Below are positions 1-7,868 of a stretch of 50,138 bases of DNA, piece by piece. Position numbers and translations under genes: made by a program. Every line of letters begins with the position of its first letter. Within the stretch, counting starts at the first letter, position 1. The DNA comes from an uncultured Clostridia bacterium. GTDB taxonomy: Bacteria > Bacillota > Clostridia > TANB77 > CAG-508. The stretch is from the NCBI GenBank assembly GCA_934162615.1, contig CAKPJK010000007.1:1-50138 (forward strand), read 5' to 3'. Under the pieces are notes generated by a model. The model was not told where the DNA came from. It did not search any database and saw nothing but the letters and a program-made list of their open reading frames with translations.

Positions 1-282
1 GAAAAAGACAATTTAGTACCAATTTGTAGAACCCTAAATAACAAAGAATACCAAATAGAATTAAACAAAAAATTAGTAGAAGAAGTAAAAGAATATCTAG
101 AAAGTCAAGAAACAGAAGAATTAGCAGATATTGTAGAAGTGATTTACAGTATAGTAAAATTAAAAAATATTTCTTTAGAGGACTTCGAAAAAATAAGAAT
201 AGACAAAGTAGAAAAAAGAGGTAGCTTCGACAAAAAAATATTTTTGGAAAGGGAAGAAGAAAAAGAAAGTGAAAGAACCTAA
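1..282 (+). CDS. MazG-like nucleotide pyrophosphohydrolase (5' end outside window)
   Basis: The reading frame is open from the first base and ends with TAA at 280-282. The 93 visible residues are the C-terminal part of a small all-alpha phosphoribosyl-ATP pyrophosphohydrolase-like (MazG-like) protein. The family layout is visible: an ELNKKLVEEVKEYLES helix carrying the Glu-rich metal-binding face, then EELADIVEVIYSI, then KVEKRGSFDKKIFLE at the end. Members are about 100 residues long and are thought to hydrolyse (d)NTPs to monophosphates as house-cleaning enzymes. Only the first few residues are missing, including the usual KLVRDKIPEII start. The exact substrate cannot be read from the sequence. 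Confidence 0.8.
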   Translation, partial: EKDNLVPICRTLNNKEYQIELNKKLVEEVKEYLESQETEELADIVEVIYSIVKLKNISLEDFEKIRIDKVEKRGSFDKKIFLEREEEKESERT

Positions 283-284
283 TT

Positions 285-310
285 AAAGGCTGCCATACAG
301 CAGCCTTTTT
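285..310. terminator. Bidirectional intrinsic terminator
   Basis: An 8-bp stem AAAGGCTG/CAGCCTTT with an 8-nt loop is followed by T's on the + strand and preceded by A's. It can serve both the MazG-like gene and the convergent reverse-strand gene. Confidence 0.85.
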
Positions 311-318
311 GTAGAACA

Positions 319-843
319 TTATCTAACATCAATTACAAGTTCGAACTGAGCTTGTAATTTTTGAGAAGTCTCATCAAAAGTAAAATCCCTGGTAATAATA
401 TTCAGCAAGCAAAAAGAATATTTAAAATCTATTGCAGAATTAATACTGTACAGAGACTTAACAACAAATTCTAGTATCTCATCCCGAATGTTTTTCTTGA
501 TTTTATCGAGTAAAACAGAAAAATCAACATGAGAAAGTGTAATAGAAGAAGCTGTAAGTTCTTCTTCATAGGTAGATAAGTCAATAAAATCTTTTGAATA
601 AATCCAAATTGACTTGCTTGCTGACAAAGAAGAATTATCAATTTGAACTATAGAATGACTGTACTTGTTTAAAAGCTTTTTCGCAAGCTTCCCAACCTTT
701 TCATCAGGATATTCAAAAGATTTGGCATCTTGAATACACTGATTTAAATGTTTTAATTCATCATTAATCCGTTCGATTAAACTTTGTAAGTTTGATGTTG
801 ATGATCTACTTTTGCTGTTAGAAACTGAATTTTCATTTTCCAT
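319..843 (-). CDS. Hypothetical protein, 174 aa, atypical codon use
   Basis: I do not recognise this family. The predicted protein is soluble, with a Ser/Asn-rich N-terminus, a helical segment (SLIERINDELKHLNQ) and a beta-rich C-terminus. The frame is open up to a GTG at 885, but that GTG lies between the -35 and -10 of a consensus promoter. The start is therefore ATG 843, preceded by GAAAGGTTAGG. Codon use differs from the neighbours: two CGG arginine codons (absent from all recognised core genes here) and more C-ending codons. This suggests recent acquisition. The neighbours give no functional hint. Confidence 0.6.
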   Translation of the reverse strand: MENENSVSNSKSRSSTSNLQSLIERINDELKHLNQCIQDAKSFEYPDEKVGKLAKKLLNKYSHSIVQIDNSSLSASKSIWIYSKDFIDLSTYEEELTASSITLSHVDFSVLLDKIKKNIRDEILEFVVKSLYSINSAIDFKYSFCLLNIITRDFTFDETSQKLQAQFELVIDVR

Positions 844-875
844 AAGTATACCTAACCTTTCATTTTGTTTTTTAA

Positions 876-904
876 ATTTTATCACTGAACACAGTTCTTG
901 TCAA
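876..904 (-). promoter_or_regulatory. SigA-type promoter with inverted repeat in the spacer
   Basis: On the reverse strand TTGACA (904-899), a 17-bp spacer and TAAAAT (881-876) form a near-consensus promoter for the 319-843 gene. The spacer contains GAAC-TGT-GTTC, an 11-bp inverted repeat that could be an operator. It resembles a Gram-positive LexA box, but the half-sites are 3 rather than 4 nt apart. Confidence 0.7.
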
Positions 905-998
905 TTAAAAAGTGACAAAAAACGTCAAAGCAACAAAATTTCACATGACAAATTAATTAAAACATATGATATACAAAGAATTAACATAAAAACTACAC

Positions 999-1027
999 TT
1001 GAAATTTACAAAAAAATGATATAAAAT
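999..1027 (+). promoter_or_regulatory. Promoter of the VTT-domain gene
   Basis: TTGAAA (999-1004), a 17-bp spacer and TAAAAT (1022-1027), about 30 nt upstream of the ATG at 1059. Confidence 0.6.
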
Positions 1028-1058
1028 ATCCAAAACAAAATTGAAAGAAGGCAAATAA

Positions 1059-1790
1059 ATGAAAAAAATAAACAAAGCAAAATCAATGAAACTAATAGCA
1101 TTAATAATAACAATAGTAATATTAGTAATTGCCACAATATACATGATACCAATAATAAAACAAATAAACACACCAGAAGGTCAAGCAGAATTTAAAGAAA
1201 AGATAACAAACTCTGGATTAACAGGAATGTTAATACTTTTTGGATTAGAATTAGCACAAGTTGTATTGGCAGTATTGCCTGGTGAACCAGTAGAATTATT
1301 AGCAGGAATATGTTTTGGACCAATATGGGGAACAATATTTTTAATGATATCAGTATTTATAGTAACTGCTATGATATATTTCTTTGTAAAAAAATATGGA
1401 AGAGACTTTATATATGAATTCTTCCCAAAAGAAAAAGTAAATAAATTAGAAAATAGCAAACTATTTAAAGACCCACAAAAAATAGAAACTGTAATGGCAT
1501 TATTGTTTTTAATACCAGGAACTCCAAAAGACTTACTAGTATATATAGGGGGACTACTACCAATAAAAACATCAAGATTTCTGGCACTAGCAACATTACT
1601 AAGATTTCCATCAATAATATCATCAACAATAGCAGGAGATAAATTATTGCAAGGAAAATGGCAAGTTAGCATATTAGCATATGTTATAACATTTGCATTA
1701 ACTTTTGTAATGATATATTTCGTCAATAAATTTGATAAAAACAAAGTAACAGAAGATGTAATAAAAACAGTAAAAAATAAAGAAATATAA
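1059..1790 (+). CDS. TVP38/TMEM64 family membrane protein (VTT/DedA-like)
   Basis: A 243-residue polytopic membrane protein with the VTT/SNARE-associated (DedA-like) domain. It has an N-terminal membrane anchor (about residues 10-33), then the conserved re-entrant region with LPGEPVELLAG and FGPIWGT (about 73-90). A second block, LFLIPGTPKDLLVYIGGL (about 147-165), has the family's P-G-x-P pattern and is followed by further membrane segments. DedA/VTT proteins act in lipid scrambling or transport and membrane homeostasis; the substrate here is unknown. GAAAGAAGG lies just upstream of the ATG. The gene seems monocistronic, with its own promoter at 999-1027. Confidence 0.85.
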   Translation: MKKINKAKSMKLIALIITIVILVIATIYMIPIIKQINTPEGQAEFKEKITNSGLTGMLILFGLELAQVVLAVLPGEPVELLAGICFGPIWGTIFLMISVFIVTAMIYFFVKKYGRDFIYEFFPKEKVNKLENSKLFKDPQKIETVMALLFLIPGTPKDLLVYIGGLLPIKTSRFLALATLLRFPSIISSTIAGDKLLQGKWQVSILAYVITFALTFVMIYFVNKFDKNKVTEDVIKTVKNKEI

Positions 1791-1822
1791 AATACACAAA
1801 CAACAATAAAAAATGGATAAAA

Positions 1823-1844
1823 ATACATTAATGGACTAATGTAT
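1823..1844. repeat. Perfect 8-bp hairpin in the leader of the next gene
   Basis: ATACATTA, 6-nt loop, TAATGTAT. There is no T-run, so it is more likely an operator or mRNA structure than a terminator. It sits between the VTT gene and the small gene at 1900. Confidence 0.4.
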
Positions 1845-1899
1845 AACCTCAAAAAAATATGGGAAAAATATAACAAATACATATTTTTAGGAGGTACAA

Positions 1900-2241
1900 A
1901 TGGAAACAAGTAATTTAAAAAATATGGTAGTGCTAAAAAACTTGCCATCAAATATTGTGGATGAAGCAATAATAGTGCTAAAAGCAACTAAGAAAACAAA
2001 AAAACTTCAAAAAATAGAAAACAAAAAAATATTAGAAAATCAAGAGAATAAAAAAGACAAAGAATATATTTTAAAAGAAGCAGAAATGATAGTAAATAAC
2101 TACATTTCAAAAATAGAAAATAAAGAAAATGACAAAATAATAATTAGTAAAGATACAGAAGGAAAATATAAAAAATTGAAAAAATATGCAATAGCAACAA
2201 CATTATTGTGTATAATTCAAGCAATTATAATCATATTTTAA
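1900..2241 (+). CDS. Small C-terminally anchored hypothetical protein, 113 aa
   Basis: A strong Shine-Dalgarno (TAGGAGG) precedes ATG 1900. The protein has a conserved-looking N-terminal stretch (NMVVLKNLPSNIVDEAIIVLK), a long charged Lys/Glu region likely to form a helix (about residues 45-90), and one C-terminal hydrophobic segment (ATTLLCIIQAIIIIF, about 98-113). It would therefore be tail-anchored with its bulk in the cytoplasm. I recognise no named family. It is followed at once by an intrinsic terminator, so it is probably transcribed alone or with the VTT gene. Confidence 0.65.
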   Translation: METSNLKNMVVLKNLPSNIVDEAIIVLKATKKTKKLQKIENKKILENQENKKDKEYILKEAEMIVNNYISKIENKENDKIIISKDTEGKYKKLKKYAIATTLLCIIQAIIIIF

Positions 2242-2246
2242 AAAGC

Positions 2247-2272
2247 AAAACAGGTAATTACCTGTTTTTTTT
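2247..2272 (+). terminator. Intrinsic terminator (palindromic)
   Basis: AAAACAGGTAATTACCTGTTTT is a perfect palindrome followed by further T's, directly after the stop codon of the 1900-2241 gene. Confidence 0.85.
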
Positions 2273-2286
2273 ATATTCTAAAAAAG

Positions 2287-2337
2287 TTATGCAAATTTCC
2301 TAATATATAAAGTTACATTGCACAGAAATTTGCATAA
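2287..2337. repeat. 13-bp perfect inverted repeat
   Basis: TTATGCAAATTTC (2287-2299) and GAAATTTGCATAA (2325-2337) are perfect inverted copies separated by 25 nt. There is no T-run. An AATTTGCATAAG half-site recurs at about 21018-21029, upstream of another promoter. It may be a two-site operator or an mRNA structure in the leader of the sporulation-type gene pair. Confidence 0.5.
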
Positions 2338-2458
2338 AACAAATTTCACACAATAATAAATTTATTCTTGTCCACTTCTTATCATAAAACAAAACAAAAT
2401 AACATATAGTTTAAAAGAAATAAAGAAACAACCATTTTTGAAAGGGATGAAATAAAAT

Positions 2459-3364
2459 ATGGAAAGAACAATGTCTGTAGAAGACAAGATAAGAAGAGCA
2501 GAAGAAATATATGCAAGAAGAAAAGAAGGCACAATGCCAAGAACAACAACGGTATCAATAAATAATGATAATAAAAAAGAATTAAAACTATTAAAAAAAA
2601 TGATAATACAAATAGTTATAAGTCTTTTAATATATGGCGTAATTTATATAGTACAAAACAACAACTACATATTTTCACAAGAATTTTTAAACAAAGTGCA
2701 AGAAGTTTTATCATATGATATAAATTTTGTGGAGTTTTATAAAAATGGAAAAAACAACATAAATCAGGCAATTATAAATATAAAAAACAAAGCAGAAAAA
2801 AATGGAATAACAGAAAATCAAGAAAAAAACGGAATAGGTGGAGCAGAAGAAAATGTTCAAAATGAACAGCAATCAAATGAGGAAAACGCACAAGAAAATC
2901 AACAAAACGTACAAGAAAGTGAACAAACATCGCAAGCAAAAACACAAGAAGAACAAGATATAGAAAATATAAAAAATACAACAACATTTATAAAACCAAT
3001 AGAAGGAACAATAAGTTCAAAATATGGACAAAGAGAGCCAACAACATCAACAGTACCTAAAAATCACACAGGAGTTGATATTGCGTCAAATTTAGGAACA
3101 AAGATAAAATCTGCAACATCAGGGGAAGTTGTAATAGCATCAGAAGAAGGAGATTATGGCAAACACTTAAAAATTCAAACAGGAGAAGTAAGTATAATAT
3201 ATGCACATTGCAACAACTTATATGTTAAACAGGGAGACCAAGTAACACAAGGACAAGAAATTGCAGAAGTAGGTTCAACTGGAAATTCCACAGGACCACA
3301 TTTGCATTTTGAAATAAGAATATCAGAGAGAACAATAGACCCACAAAAAATATTAGAACTATAA
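2459..3364 (+). CDS. SpoIVFA-like membrane-anchored M23 peptidase
   Basis: A 301-residue protein with a charged cytoplasmic N-terminus, one membrane segment (about 47-65), a Gln/Glu/Asn-rich linker (about 110-172) and a C-terminal LytM/M23 domain (178-301). All M23 zinc ligands and catalytic histidines are present: H203 and D207 (HTGVD), H250 (YAH), H281 and H283 (HLH). It lies directly upstream of a SpoIVFB-type site-2 protease, the same order as spoIVFA-spoIVFB, where SpoIVFA is a membrane partner that restrains SpoIVFB until signalled from the forespore. Unlike classical SpoIVFA, the domain looks catalytically competent, so it may also cleave peptidoglycan. The spoIVFA assignment rests on context and architecture. 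Confidence 0.7.
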   Translation: MERTMSVEDKIRRAEEIYARRKEGTMPRTTTVSINNDNKKELKLLKKMIIQIVISLLIYGVIYIVQNNNYIFSQEFLNKVQEVLSYDINFVEFYKNGKNNINQAIINIKNKAEKNGITENQEKNGIGGAEENVQNEQQSNEENAQENQQNVQESEQTSQAKTQEEQDIENIKNTTTFIKPIEGTISSKYGQREPTTSTVPKNHTGVDIASNLGTKIKSATSGEVVIASEEGDYGKHLKIQTGEVSIIYAHCNNLYVKQGDQVTQGQEIAEVGSTGNSTGPHLHFEIRISERTIDPQKILEL

Positions 3365-3388
3365 TAAATTTTTAAATAAATTTATTAT
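3361..3388. repeat. 11-bp perfect hairpin between the M23 gene and spoIVFB
   Basis: ATAATAAATTT and AAATTTATTAT are perfect complements around a 6-nt loop. The hairpin starts at the end of the M23 gene and has no poly-T tract. It may set the expression ratio of the two genes. Confidence 0.45.
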
Positions 3389-3464
3389 AGTACGAAAAAA
3401 TTCTATATGATATAAAAATGCTTATAGGTAGCATAAAACCTAAATAAAAAAAAGGAAAAATAAT

Positions 3465-4115
3465 ATGAGATTTAGAATCGATTTAAAAATATTTATTTTT
3501 TTAATAATATTTTATTTTACAAGGCAAATAGAAATATATTCCATATTAATGCTATTTGCACTAATACATGAATTAGGGCATTTGTTAGCAGGATTATTGG
3601 TAGGAATGCAACCAGAAAAATTAGAACTAATGCCATTTGGGGTAGCAATATCATTCAAAATAAAGCCAGAAGAATATAATAAAAAAATAAAAAAAGGAAA
3701 TCAATTAGAAATCAAAAAAATACTAGTAGCAATTGCAGGACCAATTACAAACTTTATAATCATTGTCATTATATTAAATCTAAATATAGAATTATTTAAG
3801 GCACTTACGATAATATACACAAACTTTTTAATAATGATTTTTAACCTATTGCCAATATATCCATTAGATGGAGGAAGAATTTTAAAAGGAATTTTACATA
3901 TAAACATAGGAAAACAAAAAGCAGAAAAATACATAAATATAATATCAAAAATAACAGTAACAACAATAACAATAATAGCAAGTATATTAATCCTACATAT
4001 TCACAACATAGCATTTATATTGATTTGCATGTATTTATGGTATCTTATTTTAAAAGAAGATAAAAAATATCAACAAAGAAAGAAGATTTTTGAAGCATTA
4101 TCAAAAACAACATAA
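3465..4115 (+). CDS. spoIVFB: SpoIVFB-like site-2 metalloprotease
   Basis: A 216-residue integral membrane protease of the M50 (site-2) family. The zinc motif HELGH is at residues 35-39, inside the second hydrophobic segment. The third metal ligand is D135 in NLLPIYPLDGGR, with AGPITN at about 91-96. In sporulation SpoIVFB cleaves pro-sigma-K in the outer forespore membrane of the mother cell. The position after a SpoIVFA-like gene supports that role, although generic M50 proteases also exist. The start ATG follows AAAAAAAGGAAAAATA. Length and topology (about six membrane segments, short C-terminal extension without a CBS domain) fit a minimal SpoIVFB. Confidence 0.8.
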   Translation: MRFRIDLKIFIFLIIFYFTRQIEIYSILMLFALIHELGHLLAGLLVGMQPEKLELMPFGVAISFKIKPEEYNKKIKKGNQLEIKKILVAIAGPITNFIIIVIILNLNIELFKALTIIYTNFLIMIFNLLPIYPLDGGRILKGILHINIGKQKAEKYINIISKITVTTITIIASILILHIHNIAFILICMYLWYLILKEDKKYQQRKKIFEALSKTT

Positions 4116-4186
4116 AAATATAAAAACTACTTGAAAAACAAATAAAAAAATAGTAAACTATACTAAAGAAAAAAAGGAGAATGCCA

Positions 4187-4993
4187 ATGATAAAAAATAA
4201 AATAAAACAAGAAAAAGGTATAACATTATCTATACTTGTAATAACAGTAATAGTAATGCTAATAATAACAGGCACATTAGTTTATAACGCCCAAGATACA
4301 GCTCAATTAAAAAAACTAACAAATTTATATAATGATGTACAAACATTAAGAGAAAAAGTATCAGAATACTATAATGAATATGGACAATTGCCAGCAAAAA
4401 CAAAATATACAAATATAGGTGGTCTAACAGATATATTAAGCAAAAATAATGATACTGGTGACTTTTATGTTATTGATTTAGAAGCAATGAAAGGCATATC
4501 GTTAAATTACGGAAAAGACTACGAAAAAATAAAAAAAGACGAAAGTAATGCAAACTCATATTTAGATGTATATATCATAAACGAAAATAGCCATAATATT
4601 TTTTATGTAATGGGAATTACAACCAAAAAAGAAAATAAAACAAAAACAAATTACACAGACTATACAACACCTGATGAAACCACTGTAGACTTACGCTATA
4701 TTGAAGGGGTTTTAATTCCAGATAATTATTACTACGTTGGAAAAACCAAAGATTCAAGTGGAAATGAAAGTATAGTAATATCAAACTATATAAAAGATAA
4801 AGTGGACACAGCAAACACAAATCAATATACATGGACAAAACAAATAGTAGAATTGGAAACTTTGCCAACAAGCATAAAATTAAATAGTAATCAAAATGAA
4901 GAAGAATTTTTAAAAAGTGTAAATGCAAACAAAGGATATTTTAGAAATTCGGAAGGAAAAGTTCAATATACAATAACTGAAAATAAAAAATAG
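4187..4993 (+). CDS. Pilin-like protein with type IV-type N-terminus
   Basis: The N-terminus KQEKG-ITLSILVITVIVML is a type IV prepilin-like signal: a short basic leader ending in Gly, then a roughly 20-residue hydrophobic helix. The usual Glu at position +5 is absent (Ser-Ile here). An amphipathic helix follows (LTNLYNDVQTLREKVSEYYNEYGQLPA), a pattern common to pilin-like minor subunits. The C-terminal region (about 90-268) is a globular extracellular domain I do not recognise. Two ATGs lie 6 nt apart; the second (4187) is better spaced from AAGGAG and was chosen. No pilus assembly genes are visible here, so the export partner must lie elsewhere. Confidence 0.65.
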   Translation: MIKNKIKQEKGITLSILVITVIVMLIITGTLVYNAQDTAQLKKLTNLYNDVQTLREKVSEYYNEYGQLPAKTKYTNIGGLTDILSKNNDTGDFYVIDLEAMKGISLNYGKDYEKIKKDESNANSYLDVYIINENSHNIFYVMGITTKKENKTKTNYTDYTTPDETTVDLRYIEGVLIPDNYYYVGKTKDSSGNESIVISNYIKDKVDTANTNQYTWTKQIVELETLPTSIKLNSNQNEEEFLKSVNANKGYFRNSEGKVQYTITENKK

Positions 4994-5031
4994 TAAAAAT
5001 ATATAGAAAACATTGAATAAAAAAAATTAAG

Positions 5032-5078
5032 ATCCTCAATTAGTATACCAACAGGTATAAAAGAGAGGATATTTTTTT
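5032..5078 (+). terminator. Intrinsic terminator with inner hairpin
   Basis: Outer stem ATCCTC/GAGGAT encloses an inner TATACC-aaca-GGTATA hairpin and is followed by seven T's. It separates the pilin-like gene from the min operon. Confidence 0.8.
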
Positions 5079-5132
5079 GATTACAATATGTAATCATCCT
5101 GTAATATTTTTGAAATATTACTGTAAAACTGA

Positions 5133-5161
5133 TTGACAATTACCCCTTTTCGTTGTATTAT
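5133..5161 (+). promoter_or_regulatory. Promoter of minD-minE-rodA
   Basis: Consensus -35 TTGACA (5133-5138), 17-bp spacer, -10 TATTAT (5156-5161), about 50 nt upstream of the minD start. Confidence 0.8.
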
Positions 5162-5209
5162 ATATACATAAAAAAATGAGTGTTTTTTAAAATCCTAAGG
5201 AGGAAAATT

Positions 5210-6001
5210 ATGGGAGAAGTAATAGTTATAACATCAGGAAAAGGTGGAGTAGGAAAAACGACAACAACAGCAAATTTGGGCTCTAGTTTAGCAGTAGAAG
5301 GAAAAAAAGTATGTCTAATAGATACTGACATTGGTTTAAGAAATCTAGATGTAGTAATGGGATTAGAAAATAGAATAGTATATGACATAGTGGATGTTGT
5401 AGAAGAAAAATGCAAATTAAGACAAGCATTGATAAAAGATAAAAGGTTCAAAGAATTGTACCTACTACCAGCCGCACAAACAAGAGACAAAAGTGCAGTA
5501 AATGAAGAACAAATGAAAAATTTAACAGACAAACTAAAAGAAGAATTTGACTATATACTAATAGATTGCCCAGCAGGAATAGAACAAGGATTTAAAAATG
5601 CTATTGCAGGAGCGGACAGAGCAATAGTAGTAACAACAGCAGAAATTTCTGCAATAAGAGATGCAGACAGAATAATTGGACTATTAGAATCATCAGAGAT
5701 AAAAAATCCAGAACTTGTAATAAATAGAATAAGACCTAATATGGTAAGAAAAGGCGAAATGATGGATGTTGATGACATAGTGGACTTGCTATCAATAGAT
5801 TTAATTGGTGTAGTACCAGACGACGAATATATAATAACACAAACAAACAAAGGTGAACCAGTAATCCAAAACAAAAAAGCACCATCAGGAAAAGCATATA
5901 TGGAAATTGCAAAAAGAGTATTAGGAGAAAAAATAGAAATAACAATACCAGGTAGAGAAAAAGGATTTTGGGCACGACTAAAAAGATTCTTTAAAAAATA
6001 A
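5210..6001 (+). CDS. minD: Septum site-determining ATPase MinD
   Basis: A 263-residue deviant Walker ATPase: SGKGGVGKTTTTANLG (about residues 9-24) contains the signature lysine K11 and P-loop K16. Switch I LIDTDIGLRNLDVVMG and switch II LIDCPAGIE follow. The C-terminal amphipathic helix GFWARLKRFFKK is the membrane-targeting sequence. ATP-bound MinD dimerises on the membrane and places the division inhibitor MinC; MinE stimulates its hydrolysis. The start is ATG 5210, because an upstream GTG at 5180 lies before the Shine-Dalgarno AAGGAGG. Gene order minD-minE-rodA is common in Clostridia, usually with minC just upstream; minC is not here. Confidence 0.95.
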   Translation: MGEVIVITSGKGGVGKTTTTANLGSSLAVEGKKVCLIDTDIGLRNLDVVMGLENRIVYDIVDVVEEKCKLRQALIKDKRFKELYLLPAAQTRDKSAVNEEQMKNLTDKLKEEFDYILIDCPAGIEQGFKNAIAGADRAIVVTTAEISAIRDADRIIGLLESSEIKNPELVINRIRPNMVRKGEMMDVDDIVDLLSIDLIGVVPDDEYIITQTNKGEPVIQNKKAPSGKAYMEIAKRVLGEKIEITIPGREKGFWARLKRFFKK

Positions 6002-6031
6002 TAGATAAGCAAAATGGAGGGATAGGAAATA

Positions 6032-6706
6032 ATGTTTGAAAACATAGTAAACTTCTTTAAAAACATAGGCAAAAAAGAAGAAAATAAAAAAATACAAGAA
6101 AGTTCAAAAGATGCAGCAAAAGAAAGATTGCATCTAGTACTAATGCAAGACAGAGCAAATGTTTCAGCAGACTTTTTAGAACTTATGAAACAAGAAATAA
6201 TAGAGGTAATAAAAAAATATATAGAAGTTGATGAAAAAGAAATAGATGTAAGATTAACAAATAAAGAAAATGATGATGGAACAAATGGAGCGCCAGCATT
6301 ATATGCAAATATTCCTATTCTTAATATAAAAAATGATGCAAGAAAAGTAGGACAGAAAGAATTAGAAGAGAAGAAAGAAAATAAAGAAAAAACACAAGAA
6401 AATAAAGAAAAAACACAAGAAAATAAAAAAGAAGAAAAAGAATCAACAGAAAATAAAAAAGAAGAAGTAAAACAAAATGAAGAAAAAAAGACCGAAGAAC
6501 AAGAAATAAAAGATCAAAAAGAAGATAAAAAAGCAGAAATAAAAAAAGAAAACAAAAATGAAGATAATACTCAAAAAAAACCAGAAAATAAAGAAATAGA
6601 AGAACAAGAAAAAATCAGAAAAATAATAGATGGAGTTTTAGAAGGAACAGAAAAAAATAAAAAAGAAAATAAAGAGACAGAAGAAGAACAAGAAGCAAAA
6701 GCATAA
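6032..6706 (+). CDS. minE: Cell division topological specificity factor MinE with long charged tail
   Basis: Residues 1-80 match MinE. The N-terminal amphipathic segment MFENIVNFFKNIGKK precedes the anti-MinCD helix with KERLHLVLMQDRANVSADF, and the dimerisation domain ends near EIDVRL. MinE releases MinD from the membrane by stimulating its ATPase. The family is usually about 90-100 residues; this protein has 224. Residues about 108-224 are almost only Lys, Glu, Asn, Gln and Thr and include two exact copies of ENKEKTQ encoded by a 21-bp tandem repeat. The tail should be disordered or a single charged helix. It is in frame with no sign of error. The Shine-Dalgarno is GGAGGGA. Confidence 0.9.
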   Translation: MFENIVNFFKNIGKKEENKKIQESSKDAAKERLHLVLMQDRANVSADFLELMKQEIIEVIKKYIEVDEKEIDVRLTNKENDDGTNGAPALYANIPILNIKNDARKVGQKELEEKKENKEKTQENKEKTQENKKEEKESTENKKEEVKQNEEKKTEEQEIKDQKEDKKAEIKKENKNEDNTQKKPENKEIEEQEKIRKIIDGVLEGTEKNKKENKETEEEQEAKA

Positions 6707-6733
6707 ATTAAAAAAAGAAAAAGAGTTGATTTA

Positions 6734-7841
6734 ATGCGAAGAAGAGAATTAAAAAATATGGAATGGGGATTGCTAATAGTAGCAATAATACTATCAATAA
6801 TAGGAATTGTTGCACTATTCTCAGCAACACAAGAAACAGAATATGATGAATTTAAAAAACAAATAATATGGTTAGCAATAAGTCTAATAGCAATGGTAAT
6901 AGTAATGCTAATAAACTATGAAACATTAGTAAAACTATCGCCAATTTTTTATGGGATATTTATAGTGCTGTTAATAGCAGTAATGTTTACAAAACCAGTA
7001 AATGGAGCAACAAGTTGGTTTGACATAGGATTTTTCTCATTTCAACCATCAGAATTTGCAAAAATAGTGGTAATACTTTTTTTAACATTTGTAATATCAA
7101 AGATACAAGAAAGATATGCAGAAGAAATAAACAAACCAACACGATTATTAGTAATATTTGCAACATTGGCATTACCACTATTATTAATAATAAAGCAACC
7201 AGACTATGGAACAGCAATGGCTTTTTGCGTGGCACTTGCAATGATGTTATTTACAGATGGAATAGACAAAAAATACATAATAGGAGCAATACTAATTGCA
7301 GCAATATCAATACCAATATTATATAATTTCATACTACCAGACCATGCTAAAAAAAGAATAGATATATTTTTAAACCCTGAATCAGATCCACGTGGAAGCG
7401 GATATAATATAATTCAATCAAAATTAGCAATAGGAGCAGGACAACTAACAGGAATGGGACTACTAAAAGGAAACCAAACACAATTAGGATATCTATACCC
7501 AAAAACAACAGACTTTATTTTCTCCGTAATCGGTGAAGAAATGGGATTTATAGTAGGACGGTACAATTATAGTACTATATGTATTTCTGGTCACAAAAGC
7601 TATTTATATTGCAAAAACAGCCAAAGACACAAAAGGTTCATTAATAGCATCAGGAATAGCAGGAATATTTTTATTCCACATGGCAGAAAACATAGGAATG
7701 GTAATGGGACTATTACCAATAACTGGTGTACCATTGCTATTTGTTAGCTATGGAGGAAGCTCAATGATTACAAGTTATATTTTAGTTGGAATATTATTGA
7801 ATATAAGTAGTAAAAGACAAAAAACAATATTTGTAAAATAG
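6734..7841 (+). CDS. rodA: Rod-shape SEDS peptidoglycan polymerase RodA, interrupted by a +1 shift at CGG 7559
   Basis: A SEDS-family glycosyltransferase that polymerises lipid II during elongation. Visible features are the multi-pass hydrophobic pattern, QPSEFAKI, KQPDYGTA and, in the downstream frame, the conserved C-terminal SYGGSSMI. The first frame runs intact to EEMGFIVG (codon 275) and then meets CGG (7559-7561), after which it degenerates and stops at 7747. Skipping only the C gives GGT ACA ATT and a perfect continuation (GTIIVLYVFLVTKAIYIAKTAKD) to TAG 7839-7841, for a 368-residue protein of normal length. The spacing across the break matches the family with no net gain or loss. rodA is normally essential in rod-shaped cells, so a simple null allele is unlikely. 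The position after minDE fits RodA rather than FtsW. Confidence 0.85.
7559..7561 (+). other. In-frame CGG at the rodA frame change
   Basis: The context is GTA GGA CGG TAC in the upstream frame. Reading GTA GGA (C) GGT ACA restores the RodA frame and places Gly where the skipped C ends. Confidence 0.75.
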
Positions 7842-7868
7842 GGACGTTCCTTCTTTTCCCCTTTTGCA

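Noticed and set aside
885..904. LexA (SOS) box reading of GAACTGTGTTC
   Set aside because: Gram-positive LexA boxes have GAAC-N4-GTTC; this has N3, so only a generic inverted repeat is claimed.
812..1024. 70-codon + strand open frame across the promoter of the 319-843 gene
   Set aside because: It runs antisense through the start and promoter of a better-supported gene, has no Shine-Dalgarno and no protein-like pattern.
1181..1987. Long reverse-strand frame (268 codons) opposite the VTT gene
   Set aside because: A mirror of the AT-rich coding strand (Leu/Ile/Phe-rich); the VTT protein on the + strand is clearly the real gene.
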